From assembly GCA_030430565.1 (NCBI GenBank), contig JAUIKS010000012.1:124001-188000 (forward strand): a stretch of 64,000 nt of DNA. The letters are read 5' to 3'. The notes under the pieces are model-generated. The model did not search any database. It was given only the letters and a program-made list of their open reading frames with translations, and was not told the DNA's origin. A program made the translations under genes and the position numbers. Below, piece after piece: positions 8,534-16,885 of the stretch. Source of the stretch: Polyangia bacterium (GTDB lineage Bacteria; Myxococcota_A; Polyangia; Nannocystales; Nannocystaceae). Numbering within the stretch: the stretch's first letter is position 1; every line of letters starts with the position of its first letter.

Positions 8534-11500
8534 GTGATCGCGAAACCCAACCAATCGCAGGCCGTCGCCGGCTGGACGGGTGATCGACTGGACCGGCTCC
8601 GCGCCGTGTACGGGCGAACCTGCGGACAGGTTCGCTCGATCGTCAGGCACCTCGGGGTGCCCGACGCCTCCGTCGACGCGATCACGCGCGACGTGTACGT
8701 AGAGCTACTCAGGAGCGGCGAGTCGCTGCAGAATATGGGCGCCACGCGGAGCTTGCTCTCGCGCGTCGCCAGGAAGCTCGCCGCTCGCGAGCGCGCGCGA
8801 CCGGGCGCGCGCGTGGGCGACGGGATCCCGCCGCTCGACCCGAACGCGCCCGAGGACCAGATCCTGATCGAGGCGGCGCGGGTGCTCGAGAGCTTCCTCA
8901 ACGCCTTCGACACCGAGTCGCGCGACATCTTTATCCTCGGGACCATCGGCTCGGTCCCGCCCGATCGCATCGCCAGCGAGCTGGGCCTCTCGCGTCGTCG
9001 TGTCAAGAAGGAGCTCGACGAGATGCGCGGCCAGTTCACCGCGGTCGCGACCGCGAGCTCGCTGGGGAGCCCGAAGGAGCTGCTGAAGGCCTGCGTCGAC
9101 GGCGAGCAGCCGGAGCCGGCGACGATCGACGCGAGCTTGCCCGAGCTGTTGAAGGCCGCGGGCGCGCCGAGCTCGGCCGTGACCACGCTGCGCAAGAAGC
9201 TGCCCAACGTCGCCTCGGTGACGCCGGGGCGCTGGTCCGTCAACAAGGGCAGCGCTCCCGCTGTGCCGGCGCCGCCCTCCGTGGGCGGGTCGCGCGGGAG
9301 CTCTTCCTTTGTGCCGGCGCCGCCGACCCTTGGTTCGTCCAGCGGGCGCTCTTCCTTCGTGCCGGCGCCGCCCTCGGTGGGACCGTCGACGGGCTCGAAG
9401 TTCGTGCCGGCGCCCCCCTCGGTAGGACCGTCGACGGGCTCGAAGTTCGTGCCGGCGCCGCCGTCGGTGGGACCGTCGACGGGCTCGAAGTTCGTGCCGG
9501 CGCCCCCCTCCGTCGGCGGGAGCGGGCTCAAGCCGCCGGTGCTGGGACCGCCGAAGGTCGGCTCGTCGTCAGCGCTGACGCCTCCGTCGCTCGGCGGGCT
9601 CAAGCCGCCCGTCACGCCGTCCGCGCCGCCGTTGGTGTCGGGGCGCACGGGGAAGACGCTGCTGACCGAGGGGCCACCTCCAGGGCTGACGGCGCCGAAG
9701 CTCTCGCCGCCGGCGGCGGGGCGCACGGGGCAGACGCTGATCAGCGAAGGACCTCCTCCAGGGCTGACGACGCCGACGCTCTCGTCGCCGCCCGCGAGCC
9801 GCGCCGGCGGCACGGTGCTGACCGAAGGGCCACCTCCAGGGCTGACGGCGCCGAAGCTCTCGTCGTCGCCCGCGAGCCGCGCCGGCGGCACGGTGCTGAC
9901 CGAAGGGCCACCTCCAGGGCTGACGGCGCCGACGCTCTCGTCGCCGCCCGCGAGCCGCGCCGGCGGCACGGTTCTGACCGAAGGGCCACCTTCAGGGCTG
10001 ACGGCGCCGAAGCTCTCGTCGCCGCCCGCGAGCCGCGCCGGTAACACGGTGCTGACCGAAGGGCCACCTCCAGGGCTGACGGCGCCGACGCTCTCGTCGC
10101 CGCCCGCGAGCCGCGCCGGCAACACGGTGCTCACGGGCGGACCTCCACCTGGTCTCGGCGCGGTGGTCCCGAAGACGCCGACGCCCGCGGCGGCTCGGAC
10201 GAGCTCACCGCTGACCGCGACCGCGGCTCCGTCGAGCGCCCCGCTGACGCCGTCGCCCGCGCGACCGACCGGGCCCACGCCGAGGAGCGGTCGACGGGGC
10301 GGGACGCTGCTCTCCATCGGCCCGCCTCCGACGGCTCCTCCTGCCACGCCGCCGCCCGGCTTGCTTGCGCCGCCGCGCCCGGGCTTGACGCCGCCGCCGA
10401 CCTCGACGTCGGGCACCGTGGTCTCGCCCGCGCCGGCGCCCCCGATGCCGACCTCGACGTCGGGCACCGTGATCTCGCCGGCCCCCGCTCCTCCGGCTCC
10501 GACCTCGGAGACGGGGACCGTCGTCTCGCCGGCCCCCACCGCCCCCGCGGGCGCGCTGGGCGGCTTCACCCCGGCGGCTGGTGTCGCGCAGCCTGCAGCC
10601 CGCGGCTGGCAGCCTGTTAACTTCACGCCGCCCGCTGGACCCCAGCCTTCGACGCCCCTCGGGGCGCCGCCTCCCGGGGCGCCTCCACCTGGCGCGCCGA
10701 TGCCCGCGCCGGGCCCCGGTGGTCCGGGTCAAGCCTTCGGGGCGCCGCCTCCCGGGGCGCCGGGTCCAGCCGCCGCCGCGCCGGGCTACCCCTTCAACGC
10801 GTCACCCTCGCCGGGCCCCGCCGGCTTCACGCCTGGGGGTCCTTCCGGACAGGTCGCCCCCGCGGCGCCCGGCTACCCCTTCACGCCCCAGTCGACGGGT
10901 CTCGCGGACGCGCCGCCGATCGCGGACGCGCCGCGGTTTCAGCGAGGTCCCTTCGACGCTGGACCCGCGCCGTATTTCGAGGACGTCGGCGGTCACGAGC
11001 CCGAGCGGCTGTTGGTGCGCAGCGGGCCGTCACCCGCGATACTCGCGATCGGGGGGACGCTGCTCGCCGGCGTCGCGGCGGCGGCCTTCGTGTTCGGCGG
11101 TGATCTCCTCAATCAGCTCGAGCCGCCCGAGGTCGATCCTGTCGAGGACACGGCGGAGGAGGTCGAGTCGTCGGTGGAGCCCGAGCCCGCGCCGAGCCCC
11201 GAGCCAACCGAGGCGTCGGAGCCGGCGGCGGAGAGCGCCGCGGCGAGCGAGGAGCCGCCCGCCGAGACCGCTGCGGCGGCGCCGGATGAGGCGGGCGACT
11301 CGGGCGAGTCAGGCGAAGCCACCAACGACAGCGCGGAGGCGAGCGCTGATCCGACGCCGGCTGCCCCGACGACCAAGAAGCGCGATAGCGGCTCTGGCTC
11401 GAGCGGCACCACCAGCAAGAAGAAGAAGACGACGACCAAGAAGGCGACGCCCAAGGTCAAGAAGAAGCGCAAGAAGACCAAGCGAGAGAAGCGCGCCGAC

Positions 11501-11764
11501 CAGGCCGCCGAGCGTGACCCGGGCCGCGTGATCTACGAGCTGCAGATGCTGAGTGCCGCCAAGAAAGCGCTCAACAGCAAGCCGCTGCAGGCGCTCGCCT
11601 ACGCCGAGCAGCACGCGAGCGAATTCCCGCGCAGCCAGTTCGTCGCGCAGCGGCGCGAGATCATGATCAAGGCGCTGTGCAAGCTCGGGCGCAAAGACAA
11701 GGCCCAGCGAGAGGCCTCCAAGTCGGCCAAGGCCCAGCGCGTGTTCGACTCGCACTGTCGCTGA
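8534..11764 (+). CDS. ECF-sigma-like N-terminus fused to Pro-rich repeats, a membrane segment and a C-terminal alpha-helical domain
   Basis: About 1076 residues. Residues 20-90 resemble sigma region 2 and residues 118-168 resemble region 4, ending in the helix-turn-helix PDRIASELGLSRRRVKKELD. Then come FVPAPPSVGPSTGSK repeats (about 240-335) and six or so 26-residue repeats of the LTEGPPPGLTAP type (about 375-540), a long Pro/Ala region, one transmembrane segment (AILAIGGTLLAGVAAAAFVF, about 835-857), an acidic stretch, a Lys-rich stretch, and a C-terminal helical domain (about 995-1076) like the tail of myxobacterial anti-sigma/TPR-type membrane proteins. It looks like a sigma factor and its membrane anchor in one chain. 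Role as a transcription factor is inference. Confidence 0.75.
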   Translation: MIAKPNQSQAVAGWTGDRLDRLRAVYGRTCGQVRSIVRHLGVPDASVDAITRDVYVELLRSGESLQNMGATRSLLSRVARKLAARERARPGARVGDGIPPLDPNAPEDQILIEAARVLESFLNAFDTESRDIFILGTIGSVPPDRIASELGLSRRRVKKELDEMRGQFTAVATASSLGSPKELLKACVDGEQPEPATIDASLPELLKAAGAPSSAVTTLRKKLPNVASVTPGRWSVNKGSAPAVPAPPSVGGSRGSSSFVPAPPTLGSSSGRSSFVPAPPSVGPSTGSKFVPAPPSVGPSTGSKFVPAPPSVGPSTGSKFVPAPPSVGGSGLKPPVLGPPKVGSSSALTPPSLGGLKPPVTPSAPPLVSGRTGKTLLTEGPPPGLTAPKLSPPAAGRTGQTLISEGPPPGLTTPTLSSPPASRAGGTVLTEGPPPGLTAPKLSSSPASRAGGTVLTEGPPPGLTAPTLSSPPASRAGGTVLTEGPPSGLTAPKLSSPPASRAGNTVLTEGPPPGLTAPTLSSPPASRAGNTVLTGGPPPGLGAVVPKTPTPAAARTSSPLTATAAPSSAPLTPSPARPTGPTPRSGRRGGTLLSIGPPPTAPPATPPPGLLAPPRPGLTPPPTSTSGTVVSPAPAPPMPTSTSGTVISPAPAPPAPTSETGTVVSPAPTAPAGALGGFTPAAGVAQPAARGWQPVNFTPPAGPQPSTPLGAPPPGAPPPGAPMPAPGPGGPGQAFGAPPPGAPGPAAAAPGYPFNASPSPGPAGFTPGGPSGQVAPAAPGYPFTPQSTGLADAPPIADAPRFQRGPFDAGPAPYFEDVGGHEPERLLVRSGPSPAILAIGGTLLAGVAAAAFVFGGDLLNQLEPPEVDPVEDTAEEVESSVEPEPAPSPEPTEASEPAAESAAASEEPPAETAAAAPDEAGDSGESGEATNDSAEASADPTPAAPTTKKRDSGSGSSGTTSKKKKTTTKKATPKVKKKRKKTKREKRADQAAERDPGRVIYELQMLSAAKKALNSKPLQALAYAEQHASEFPRSQFVAQRREIMIKALCKLGRKDKAQREASKSAKAQRVFDSHCR
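9655..10145. repeat. 78-bp tandem repeats inside the sigma-like fusion gene
   Basis: About six units of 78 bp (26 residues), each with the core LTEGPPPGLTAP followed by SSPPASRAG and a short Thr/Val segment. Units are nearly identical at the DNA level. An upstream block at about 9355-9510 repeats FVPAPPSVGPSTGSK three times with a 45-bp period. Confidence 0.85.
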
Positions 11765-11838
11765 GCCGTTGCGGCGATTCGTCGCGGCGCAGCCTGTTCG
11801 CCTGGCGTTCCCGCCGCGCTCGGCGATAATTCACCGCG

Positions 11839-12441
11839 ATGGGCGTCGAGACCACCTACGACACCAGCGAGCGGGTTCGTGACGCGCGCGAGCGCTACTT
11901 CATCGACAACGGCTTCGGGGCGGGCGGCAACTATGACGAGAAGTGGGCCCGCGTCGACGTAGGCCCGATCCCGGTGATGATCCCGAACACCCCGGGGCGA
12001 GTCCGCGCGATTCGGTACCACGACCTCCACCACATCTTGACCGGCTACTCGACGAAGCTCGTCGGCGAATTCGAGATCAGCGCGTGGGAGATCGCGAGCG
12101 GCTGCGGGCGGCAGTGGTTCGCGTGGATGATCAACATGACGGGCCTGATCGCCGGCTTGTTCGTCAACCCGCGCGCGGTCTACCGCGCCTTCATCCGCGG
12201 TCGACACACGCGCAACCTCTACGACCGCCCGTTTGACGACGCCTTGCTCGAGCAGCCCCTCGGCGAGCTGCGGGCGCAGCTCGGTTTTTTTCACGATCAA
12301 GATCATCGCGCCACGCCGCGTGACCGGCTCGCGTTCGCGCTGTGGGTGACGCTAGCGGGCCTGTTCTCGCTGCTGATCGTGCTCCTGCACGTCGCGGCGA
12401 TCGGCGGGTTGATCTGGCTGCTCCGCTCCCTCGCCGGCTGA
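11839..12441 (+). CDS. Coq4-like protein with HDxxH-x11-E motif and C-terminal membrane segments
   Basis: About 200 residues. The stretch YHDLHH, eleven residues later E (in LVGEFE), matches the HDxxH-x11-E zinc motif of COQ4, the eukaryotic and bacterial protein that organises, and is reported to catalyse steps of, ubiquinone biosynthesis. A hydrophobic segment lies near residue 95-112 and a strong one at the C-terminus (about 165-195). No other quinone gene is adjacent, so the substrate remains open. It starts 74 bp after the sigma-like fusion gene and could be co-transcribed with it. Confidence 0.65.
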   Translation: MGVETTYDTSERVRDARERYFIDNGFGAGGNYDEKWARVDVGPIPVMIPNTPGRVRAIRYHDLHHILTGYSTKLVGEFEISAWEIASGCGRQWFAWMINMTGLIAGLFVNPRAVYRAFIRGRHTRNLYDRPFDDALLEQPLGELRAQLGFFHDQDHRATPRDRLAFALWVTLAGLFSLLIVLLHVAAIGGLIWLLRSLAG

Positions 12442-12767
12442 TCTGGTTGCTCCGCTCGCTTGCAGGTTGAGCTCCGCGCAATCAAGCGCTCGTGTCCCAT
12501 CGAAGCGTAAGGGCACACGCGCGAGTTCGGGCCCGTAGGTAGCGCGTCGGTCTCAACGAAGCTCAAGGGCCGCGCGCGAGCCAGGGAGGAGCCGCCTGAG
12601 GACGGCGAGCGCGAAGGCGTTCGTCCGCTTCATTGGGTTCAGACGCTCGCCGCCCGGAAGGCGGAGGGTCCCCTGGCGTTAAGCAGCGGCCCGATGCCCG
12701 CACGGTGTATAAGTTCGAAGGGGCAGCTCATACGCGCCTACCCGGGCAGCTCGTACACATCGTCGAT
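12442..12767. other. Intergenic region holding one copy of a dispersed repeat
   Basis: No gene is supported here. The region holds the structured repeat (12561-12701) and, just upstream (about 12500-12530), a degenerate fragment similar to the repeat's 5' edge (CGAAGCGTAAGGGCACACGC). Confidence 0.6.
12561..12701 (+). repeat. Copy A of a 141-bp structured intergenic repeat
   Basis: Matches the two copies at 63196-63324 and 63369-63509 along its whole length. Shared blocks include CGCCTGAGGACGGCGAGCGC, GTCCGCTTCAT, CGCTCGCCGCCCGGAAGGCG and GGCGTTAAGCAGCG. A long hairpin is possible: CCGCC with GGCGG outside, and CGGCGAGCG with CGCTCGCCG inside. A 3' hairpin pairs GGCGT with ATGCC here and with ACGCC in the other copies, a change that keeps pairing through G-U. 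This suggests an RNA element or a mobile hairpin repeat; the function is unknown. Confidence 0.8.
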
Positions 12768-13556
12768 TCAAGTGCGCACGAAGTAGAACACGACGCCGCT
12801 CACCAGGCTGATGCCCGCGTCGTAGGACTGCACGTGCATCCCGCCTTGCCCGCCGAGCTCGAGCGTGAACGAGAACTTGCGGTTGAGGAAGAACTCGAAG
12901 CCCATGTGACCGCCGCCGGTGACCCCGAAGGCGTCCCCGGGGGACTGCGGGCTCGGACGTCCGCCGAAGAACACGCCGCCGCCGCCGTACATCCGCACGA
13001 CGCCCATCAGCACGGGGCTGCGCCCGAACAATTCCACGGAGGCGAACAGCAGCGGATCGAAGGCGCCCTCGAAGCGCAGCGGCGTGAAGTAGCGGAACGC
13101 GACGCGCGTGCCGAGGAACTGCCCCAGGCGCTTCCCCCAGCCGATATCCGTCTTCAGGCCGTTGATCATGCCGGAGCCCCACATGCCGAACTCGATCCCG
13201 AGGTTGGGGCCGCGGGCGTAGCGATTGACCTCGGTGATGTACTCCTTCGTCGGCATCGGCCCGAGGACCGGGGCCGCGCCACCGCCACGCTCACGAGCGC
13301 GCGGCTGATCTTCGGGCGCAGGAGCGGGCTGCGGCCGCGCGAGCGGCTGTGGCTGCGGCTGCGGTTGTGGCTGCGCGGGCTGTGGCTGTGGCTGTGGCTG
13401 TGGCTGCGCGAGCGGCTGCGGCTGCGGCTGCGGCTGCGCAGCCCCGTACGCAGGGGCGGGGGCGGGAGCAGGAGCGGGAGCAGGCGCCGCGGCGGCGCCG
13501 TCCGTCGGCTGGACGAGCGCGAGAGTGATCAGCGAGGCGGCGAGATCGAGCGGCAT
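12768..13556 (-). CDS. Outer-membrane beta-barrel-like protein with Pro/Gln-repeat linker
   Basis: About 262 residues. After a signal peptide comes a Pro-Ala then Pro-Gln repeat linker (about residues 22-80), then a glycine- and aromatic-rich domain with alternating hydrophobic strands (GPNLGIEFGMWGSG, TRVAFRYFTPLRF, GHMGFEFFLNRKFSFTLELGG) ending in VFYFVRT. This is the pattern of a small outer-membrane barrel. The same linker type is seen in the protein at 43762, but there it is C-terminal. Function unknown. Confidence 0.75.
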   Translation of the reverse strand: MPLDLAASLITLALVQPTDGAAAAPAPAPAPAPAPAYGAAQPQPQPQPLAQPQPQPQPQPAQPQPQPQPQPLARPQPAPAPEDQPRARERGGGAAPVLGPMPTKEYITEVNRYARGPNLGIEFGMWGSGMINGLKTDIGWGKRLGQFLGTRVAFRYFTPLRFEGAFDPLLFASVELFGRSPVLMGVVRMYGGGGVFFGGRPSPQSPGDAFGVTGGGHMGFEFFLNRKFSFTLELGGQGGMHVQSYDAGISLVSGVVFYFVRT

Positions 13557-13750
13557 AGCGCGGCTAGTCTACATGAACTCGCGCGACGCCCGGATGAATT
13601 GACGGCGGTTTAGGTCGGGCGGTAATTCGCTATCGACCGGGTGTATCGCGGCGCTTCGCTCCCCGGGACGCGCTCGCTCTGTGCGCAGACGCGACTCGAC
13701 CCTTCCACTGTCTCCGCGCCGCGAGCCGGGTGAAAGCGCGGAACCTCGAC

Positions 13751-16700
13751 ATGTCCAGTGAGCTGCGATTCGATGACAGAGTTGCGATTGTAACCGGCGC
13801 GGGCAACGGCCTGGGTCGCTCCCACGCCCTGCTGCTGGCGGCCCGCGGCGCCAAGGTCGTGGTCAACGATCTCGGCGGCAGCGCCCACGGCGAGGGCAAG
13901 AGCTCGGCGGCGGCCGACCGCGTCGTCGCGGAGATCCGCGAGGCCGGCGGCGAGGCGGTCGCTAACTACGACTCGGTGGAGGACGGCGAGAAGATCGTCC
14001 AGACGGCGCTCGACGCCTTCGGCCGGATCGACATCGTGATCAACAACGCCGGCATCCTCCGCGATGTCAGCTTCCACAAGATGTCGCAGCAGGACTGGGA
14101 CCTGATCTACCGCGTGCACGTCTACGGCTCGTTCAAGGTCACGCACGCCGCCTGGCCGCACCTCCGCGAGCAGCGGTACGGCCGCGTGATCATGACCTCC
14201 TCGGCCGCCGGGCTCTACGGCAACTTCGGCCAGGCGAACTACAGCACCGCCAAGCTCGGGCTCCTCGGCTTCGGCTTCACGCTCGCGCACGAGGGCCGCA
14301 AGCGCGGCATCCACGTCAACACGATCGCGCCGGTCGCTGGCTCGCGCATGACCGAGACGATCCTGCCGCCCAACCTGATCGAGGCGCTCAAGCCCGAGTA
14401 CGTCTCGCCGCTGGTCGCCTACCTCTGCCACGAGCGCTGCGAGGAGACCGGCGGGATCTTCGAGGTCGGCGGCGGGATGGTCTCCAAGCTCCGCTGGCAG
14501 CGGACCGAGGGCAAGGTCTACCGGATCGGCCGCGACATCTCGCCAGAGCTGCTGCGTGACTCTTGGGACACGATCGTCGACTTCGGCGCGGTCAACTACC
14601 CCAAGGACGCGATGGGGGCGATCCAGCCGGTGCTCGACAACATCGAGGCCGGGCCGAGCAAGGGCGGCAACAAGTACATCGATGTCGACGCGGCGCTCGG
14701 CTACGAGTTCCCGAAGATGAAGACCACGCACGACGAGCGCGACCTCGCCCTGTACGCGCTGGGCGTCGGCGCGGCCCGGGACCCGCTCAACCAGGCGGAG
14801 CTCAAGCTCGTCTACGAGCTGCACCAAGACGGCTTCGTCGGCCTGCCGACCTACGGCGTCATCCCGGCGCTCAACGCCATCATCGAGCACGCCAAGTCCG
14901 GCGCGATCGCGCCGGGGCTGAACTTCGGCGCCGAGCGGATCCTGCACGGCGAGCAGAAGCTCGAGGTTCGCTACCCGGTCCCGCGTCAGGGGACGCTGCG
15001 GCACACCATGCGCGTCCGCGACATCTGGGACAAGGGCAAGCACGCGCTCGTCGTCTGCGAGGCCACCAGCCGCGACGAGGACGGCAACGAGGTGTTCGTC
15101 AACGAGGTCACGCTGCTCGTCAAGGGCGCGGGCGGCTGGGGCGGCGAGCGCGGGCCGTCGCAGGACAAGAACGTCCCGCCCGAGCGCGCCCCCGACGCGG
15201 TCGTCGAGGAGACGCTGTCGGAGAACCAGGCGCTGCTGTACCGGCTCTCCGGCGACTTCAACCCGCTGCACGCCGACCCCGGCTTCGCCAAGGCCTTCGG
15301 CTTCGATCGCCCGATCCTGCACGGCCTCTGCACCTTCGGTCATGTCGGCCGTCACGTGATCAACTCCTTCGCCGGCGCCGACCCGCGGCTGATGAAGAGC
15401 ATCGACGCGCGCTTCGCCGACAGCGTGTTCCCGGGCGAGACGATCGTGACCGAGATGTGGAGGGCCGAGGACGGCAGGATCATCGTCCGCGCCAAGGTCA
15501 AAGAGCGCGACTCGGTGGTCATCTCGAACGCCGCGGTCGAGCTCTACGACCGCGCGCCCGAGCGGCCGAAGAAGCCCGCGCCGAAGGCCGCGGCGGCCGC
15601 CGGCGCCGCCGCGCCGACGCCGATCGCCGCCGACGTGTTCACGGCGATGCGCGAGTTCATCACCGGCGAGGCCGGGATCACCGGCAAGGTCGGTAAAGTC
15701 TTCCAGTTCAAGCTCTCCGAGCCGGCGAGCGTGTGGACCGTCGACGTCAAGAACGGCGCCGGCGAGGTCGCCGAGGGCGAGACGCAGAAGCCCGACTGCA
15801 CCCTCGAGATGAGCGACGCCGACTTCATGGCGATGACGCGGGGCGAGGCCAAGCCGCAGAAGCTGTTCGGCGAGGGGCGCCTGCGGATCTCGGGCGACAT
15901 CATGGCGTCGCAGAAGCTGACCTTCCTCGGCAAGCTCGATCCCGCGCGCTACCAGGCCGCCGCTGACGCGCGCGTCGGGGCCGGCGGCGGCGGTGCTGCG
16001 GACGCGGGCCCGGCGGCGGACGCGGGCCCGAGCAGCGGCGACGTGTTCATCGGCATCCGCGATCACGTCGCGCGTCACCCCGAGTTGGTCGACAAGGTCG
16101 GGAAGGTGTTCCAGTTCAAGCTGACCGCGCCCGACAGCGTGTGGACGCTCGACGTCAAGAACGCGCCCGGGGCCGTCGCGCCGGGCGAGACGCACAAGCC
16201 GGACTGCACGCTCGAGCTGAGCGACGCCGACTTCATGGCGATGACCGACGGCTCGGCGGATCCGCAGAAGCTGTACTTCTCGGGCAAGCTGAAGATCTCG
16301 GGCGACATCATGGCGTCGCAGAAGCTGACGTTCTTGCAGAAGATCGATCCGGAGCAGGCCAAGGCCGCGATCGCCAAGGCCCGCGCCGAGGGCGGTGACG
16401 CCGACGCGGCGGCGGCCGCGAGCGCGGCCCCGTCGGAACCAAAGGTCAGCCTCGGCGGCGTCATGGTCGCGCTCGAGTCGCGGCTCAAGGAGAACTGGGG
16501 CATCGCCGGGGAGTTCGACGCGACGCTCGTGTTCCGGGCCGGCGGCGAGGCCTGGACGGTGGATCTGCGCAAGCAGGTCGAGGAGGGTGCCTCGCGCGTG
16601 CGCGAGGGCGAGGGCGAGGGCGAGCGCGGGGCCGCGTTCACGGTCTCGGCCGCGGACCTCGTGGCGCTCGCGCGGGGCGAGACCAGCGCCCAGCGCCTGT

Positions 16701-16780
16701 TCCAGGCCGGCAAGCTGCGCGTCGACGGCGAGCTGCGGCTCGCCCACGGCCTCGACATGCTCTTCAAGGAGCTGCTCTAA
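13751..16780 (+). CDS. MFE-2-like multifunctional enzyme: SDR dehydrogenase, enoyl-CoA hydratase 2 and three SCP2 domains
   Basis: About 1009 residues from ATG 13751 (a GTG at 13730 is possible). Residues 1-290 are a short-chain dehydrogenase: TGAGNGLGRSHA cofactor loop, NNAG, and catalytic YSTAK with Tyr near 163. Residues about 305-600 are the two hot-dog halves of a type 2 (MaoC) hydratase, with SGDFNPLHADP near 500. Three sterol-carrier-protein-2 domains follow at about 630-735, 765-873 and 900-1009. The animal peroxisomal homologue (HSD17B4) has one SCP2 domain. It should hydrate and dehydrogenate acyl-CoA in beta-oxidation, probably of branched or sterol-derived chains. The thiolase gene next door supports this. 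Confidence 0.9.
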   Translation: MSSELRFDDRVAIVTGAGNGLGRSHALLLAARGAKVVVNDLGGSAHGEGKSSAAADRVVAEIREAGGEAVANYDSVEDGEKIVQTALDAFGRIDIVINNAGILRDVSFHKMSQQDWDLIYRVHVYGSFKVTHAAWPHLREQRYGRVIMTSSAAGLYGNFGQANYSTAKLGLLGFGFTLAHEGRKRGIHVNTIAPVAGSRMTETILPPNLIEALKPEYVSPLVAYLCHERCEETGGIFEVGGGMVSKLRWQRTEGKVYRIGRDISPELLRDSWDTIVDFGAVNYPKDAMGAIQPVLDNIEAGPSKGGNKYIDVDAALGYEFPKMKTTHDERDLALYALGVGAARDPLNQAELKLVYELHQDGFVGLPTYGVIPALNAIIEHAKSGAIAPGLNFGAERILHGEQKLEVRYPVPRQGTLRHTMRVRDIWDKGKHALVVCEATSRDEDGNEVFVNEVTLLVKGAGGWGGERGPSQDKNVPPERAPDAVVEETLSENQALLYRLSGDFNPLHADPGFAKAFGFDRPILHGLCTFGHVGRHVINSFAGADPRLMKSIDARFADSVFPGETIVTEMWRAEDGRIIVRAKVKERDSVVISNAAVELYDRAPERPKKPAPKAAAAAGAAAPTPIAADVFTAMREFITGEAGITGKVGKVFQFKLSEPASVWTVDVKNGAGEVAEGETQKPDCTLEMSDADFMAMTRGEAKPQKLFGEGRLRISGDIMASQKLTFLGKLDPARYQAAADARVGAGGGGAADAGPAADAGPSSGDVFIGIRDHVARHPELVDKVGKVFQFKLTAPDSVWTLDVKNAPGAVAPGETHKPDCTLELSDADFMAMTDGSADPQKLYFSGKLKISGDIMASQKLTFLQKIDPEQAKAAIAKARAEGGDADAAAAASAAPSEPKVSLGGVMVALESRLKENWGIAGEFDATLVFRAGGEAWTVDLRKQVEEGASRVREGEGEGERGAAFTVSAADLVALARGETSAQRLFQAGKLRVDGELRLAHGLDMLFKELL

Positions 16781-16885
16781 CGGTCAGCTGACGGAGTTCG
16801 GTGTATCCTGGGGTCCCGGCGCCCGCGCGGCTGTGAGCGCGCGGCGTCGTCGCCCCGGACGATTCAGGTCAACAAGGAGTCTACG

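Noticed and set aside
9250..10160. CRISPR-like array
   Set aside because: The repeats are in-frame coding repeats (15 and 26 residues) of one protein, without unique spacers of constant length.
13610..16747. Long minus-strand frame opposite the MFE-2-like gene
   Set aside because: No recognisable domain, while the plus strand encodes SDR, hydratase and SCP2 domains in order.
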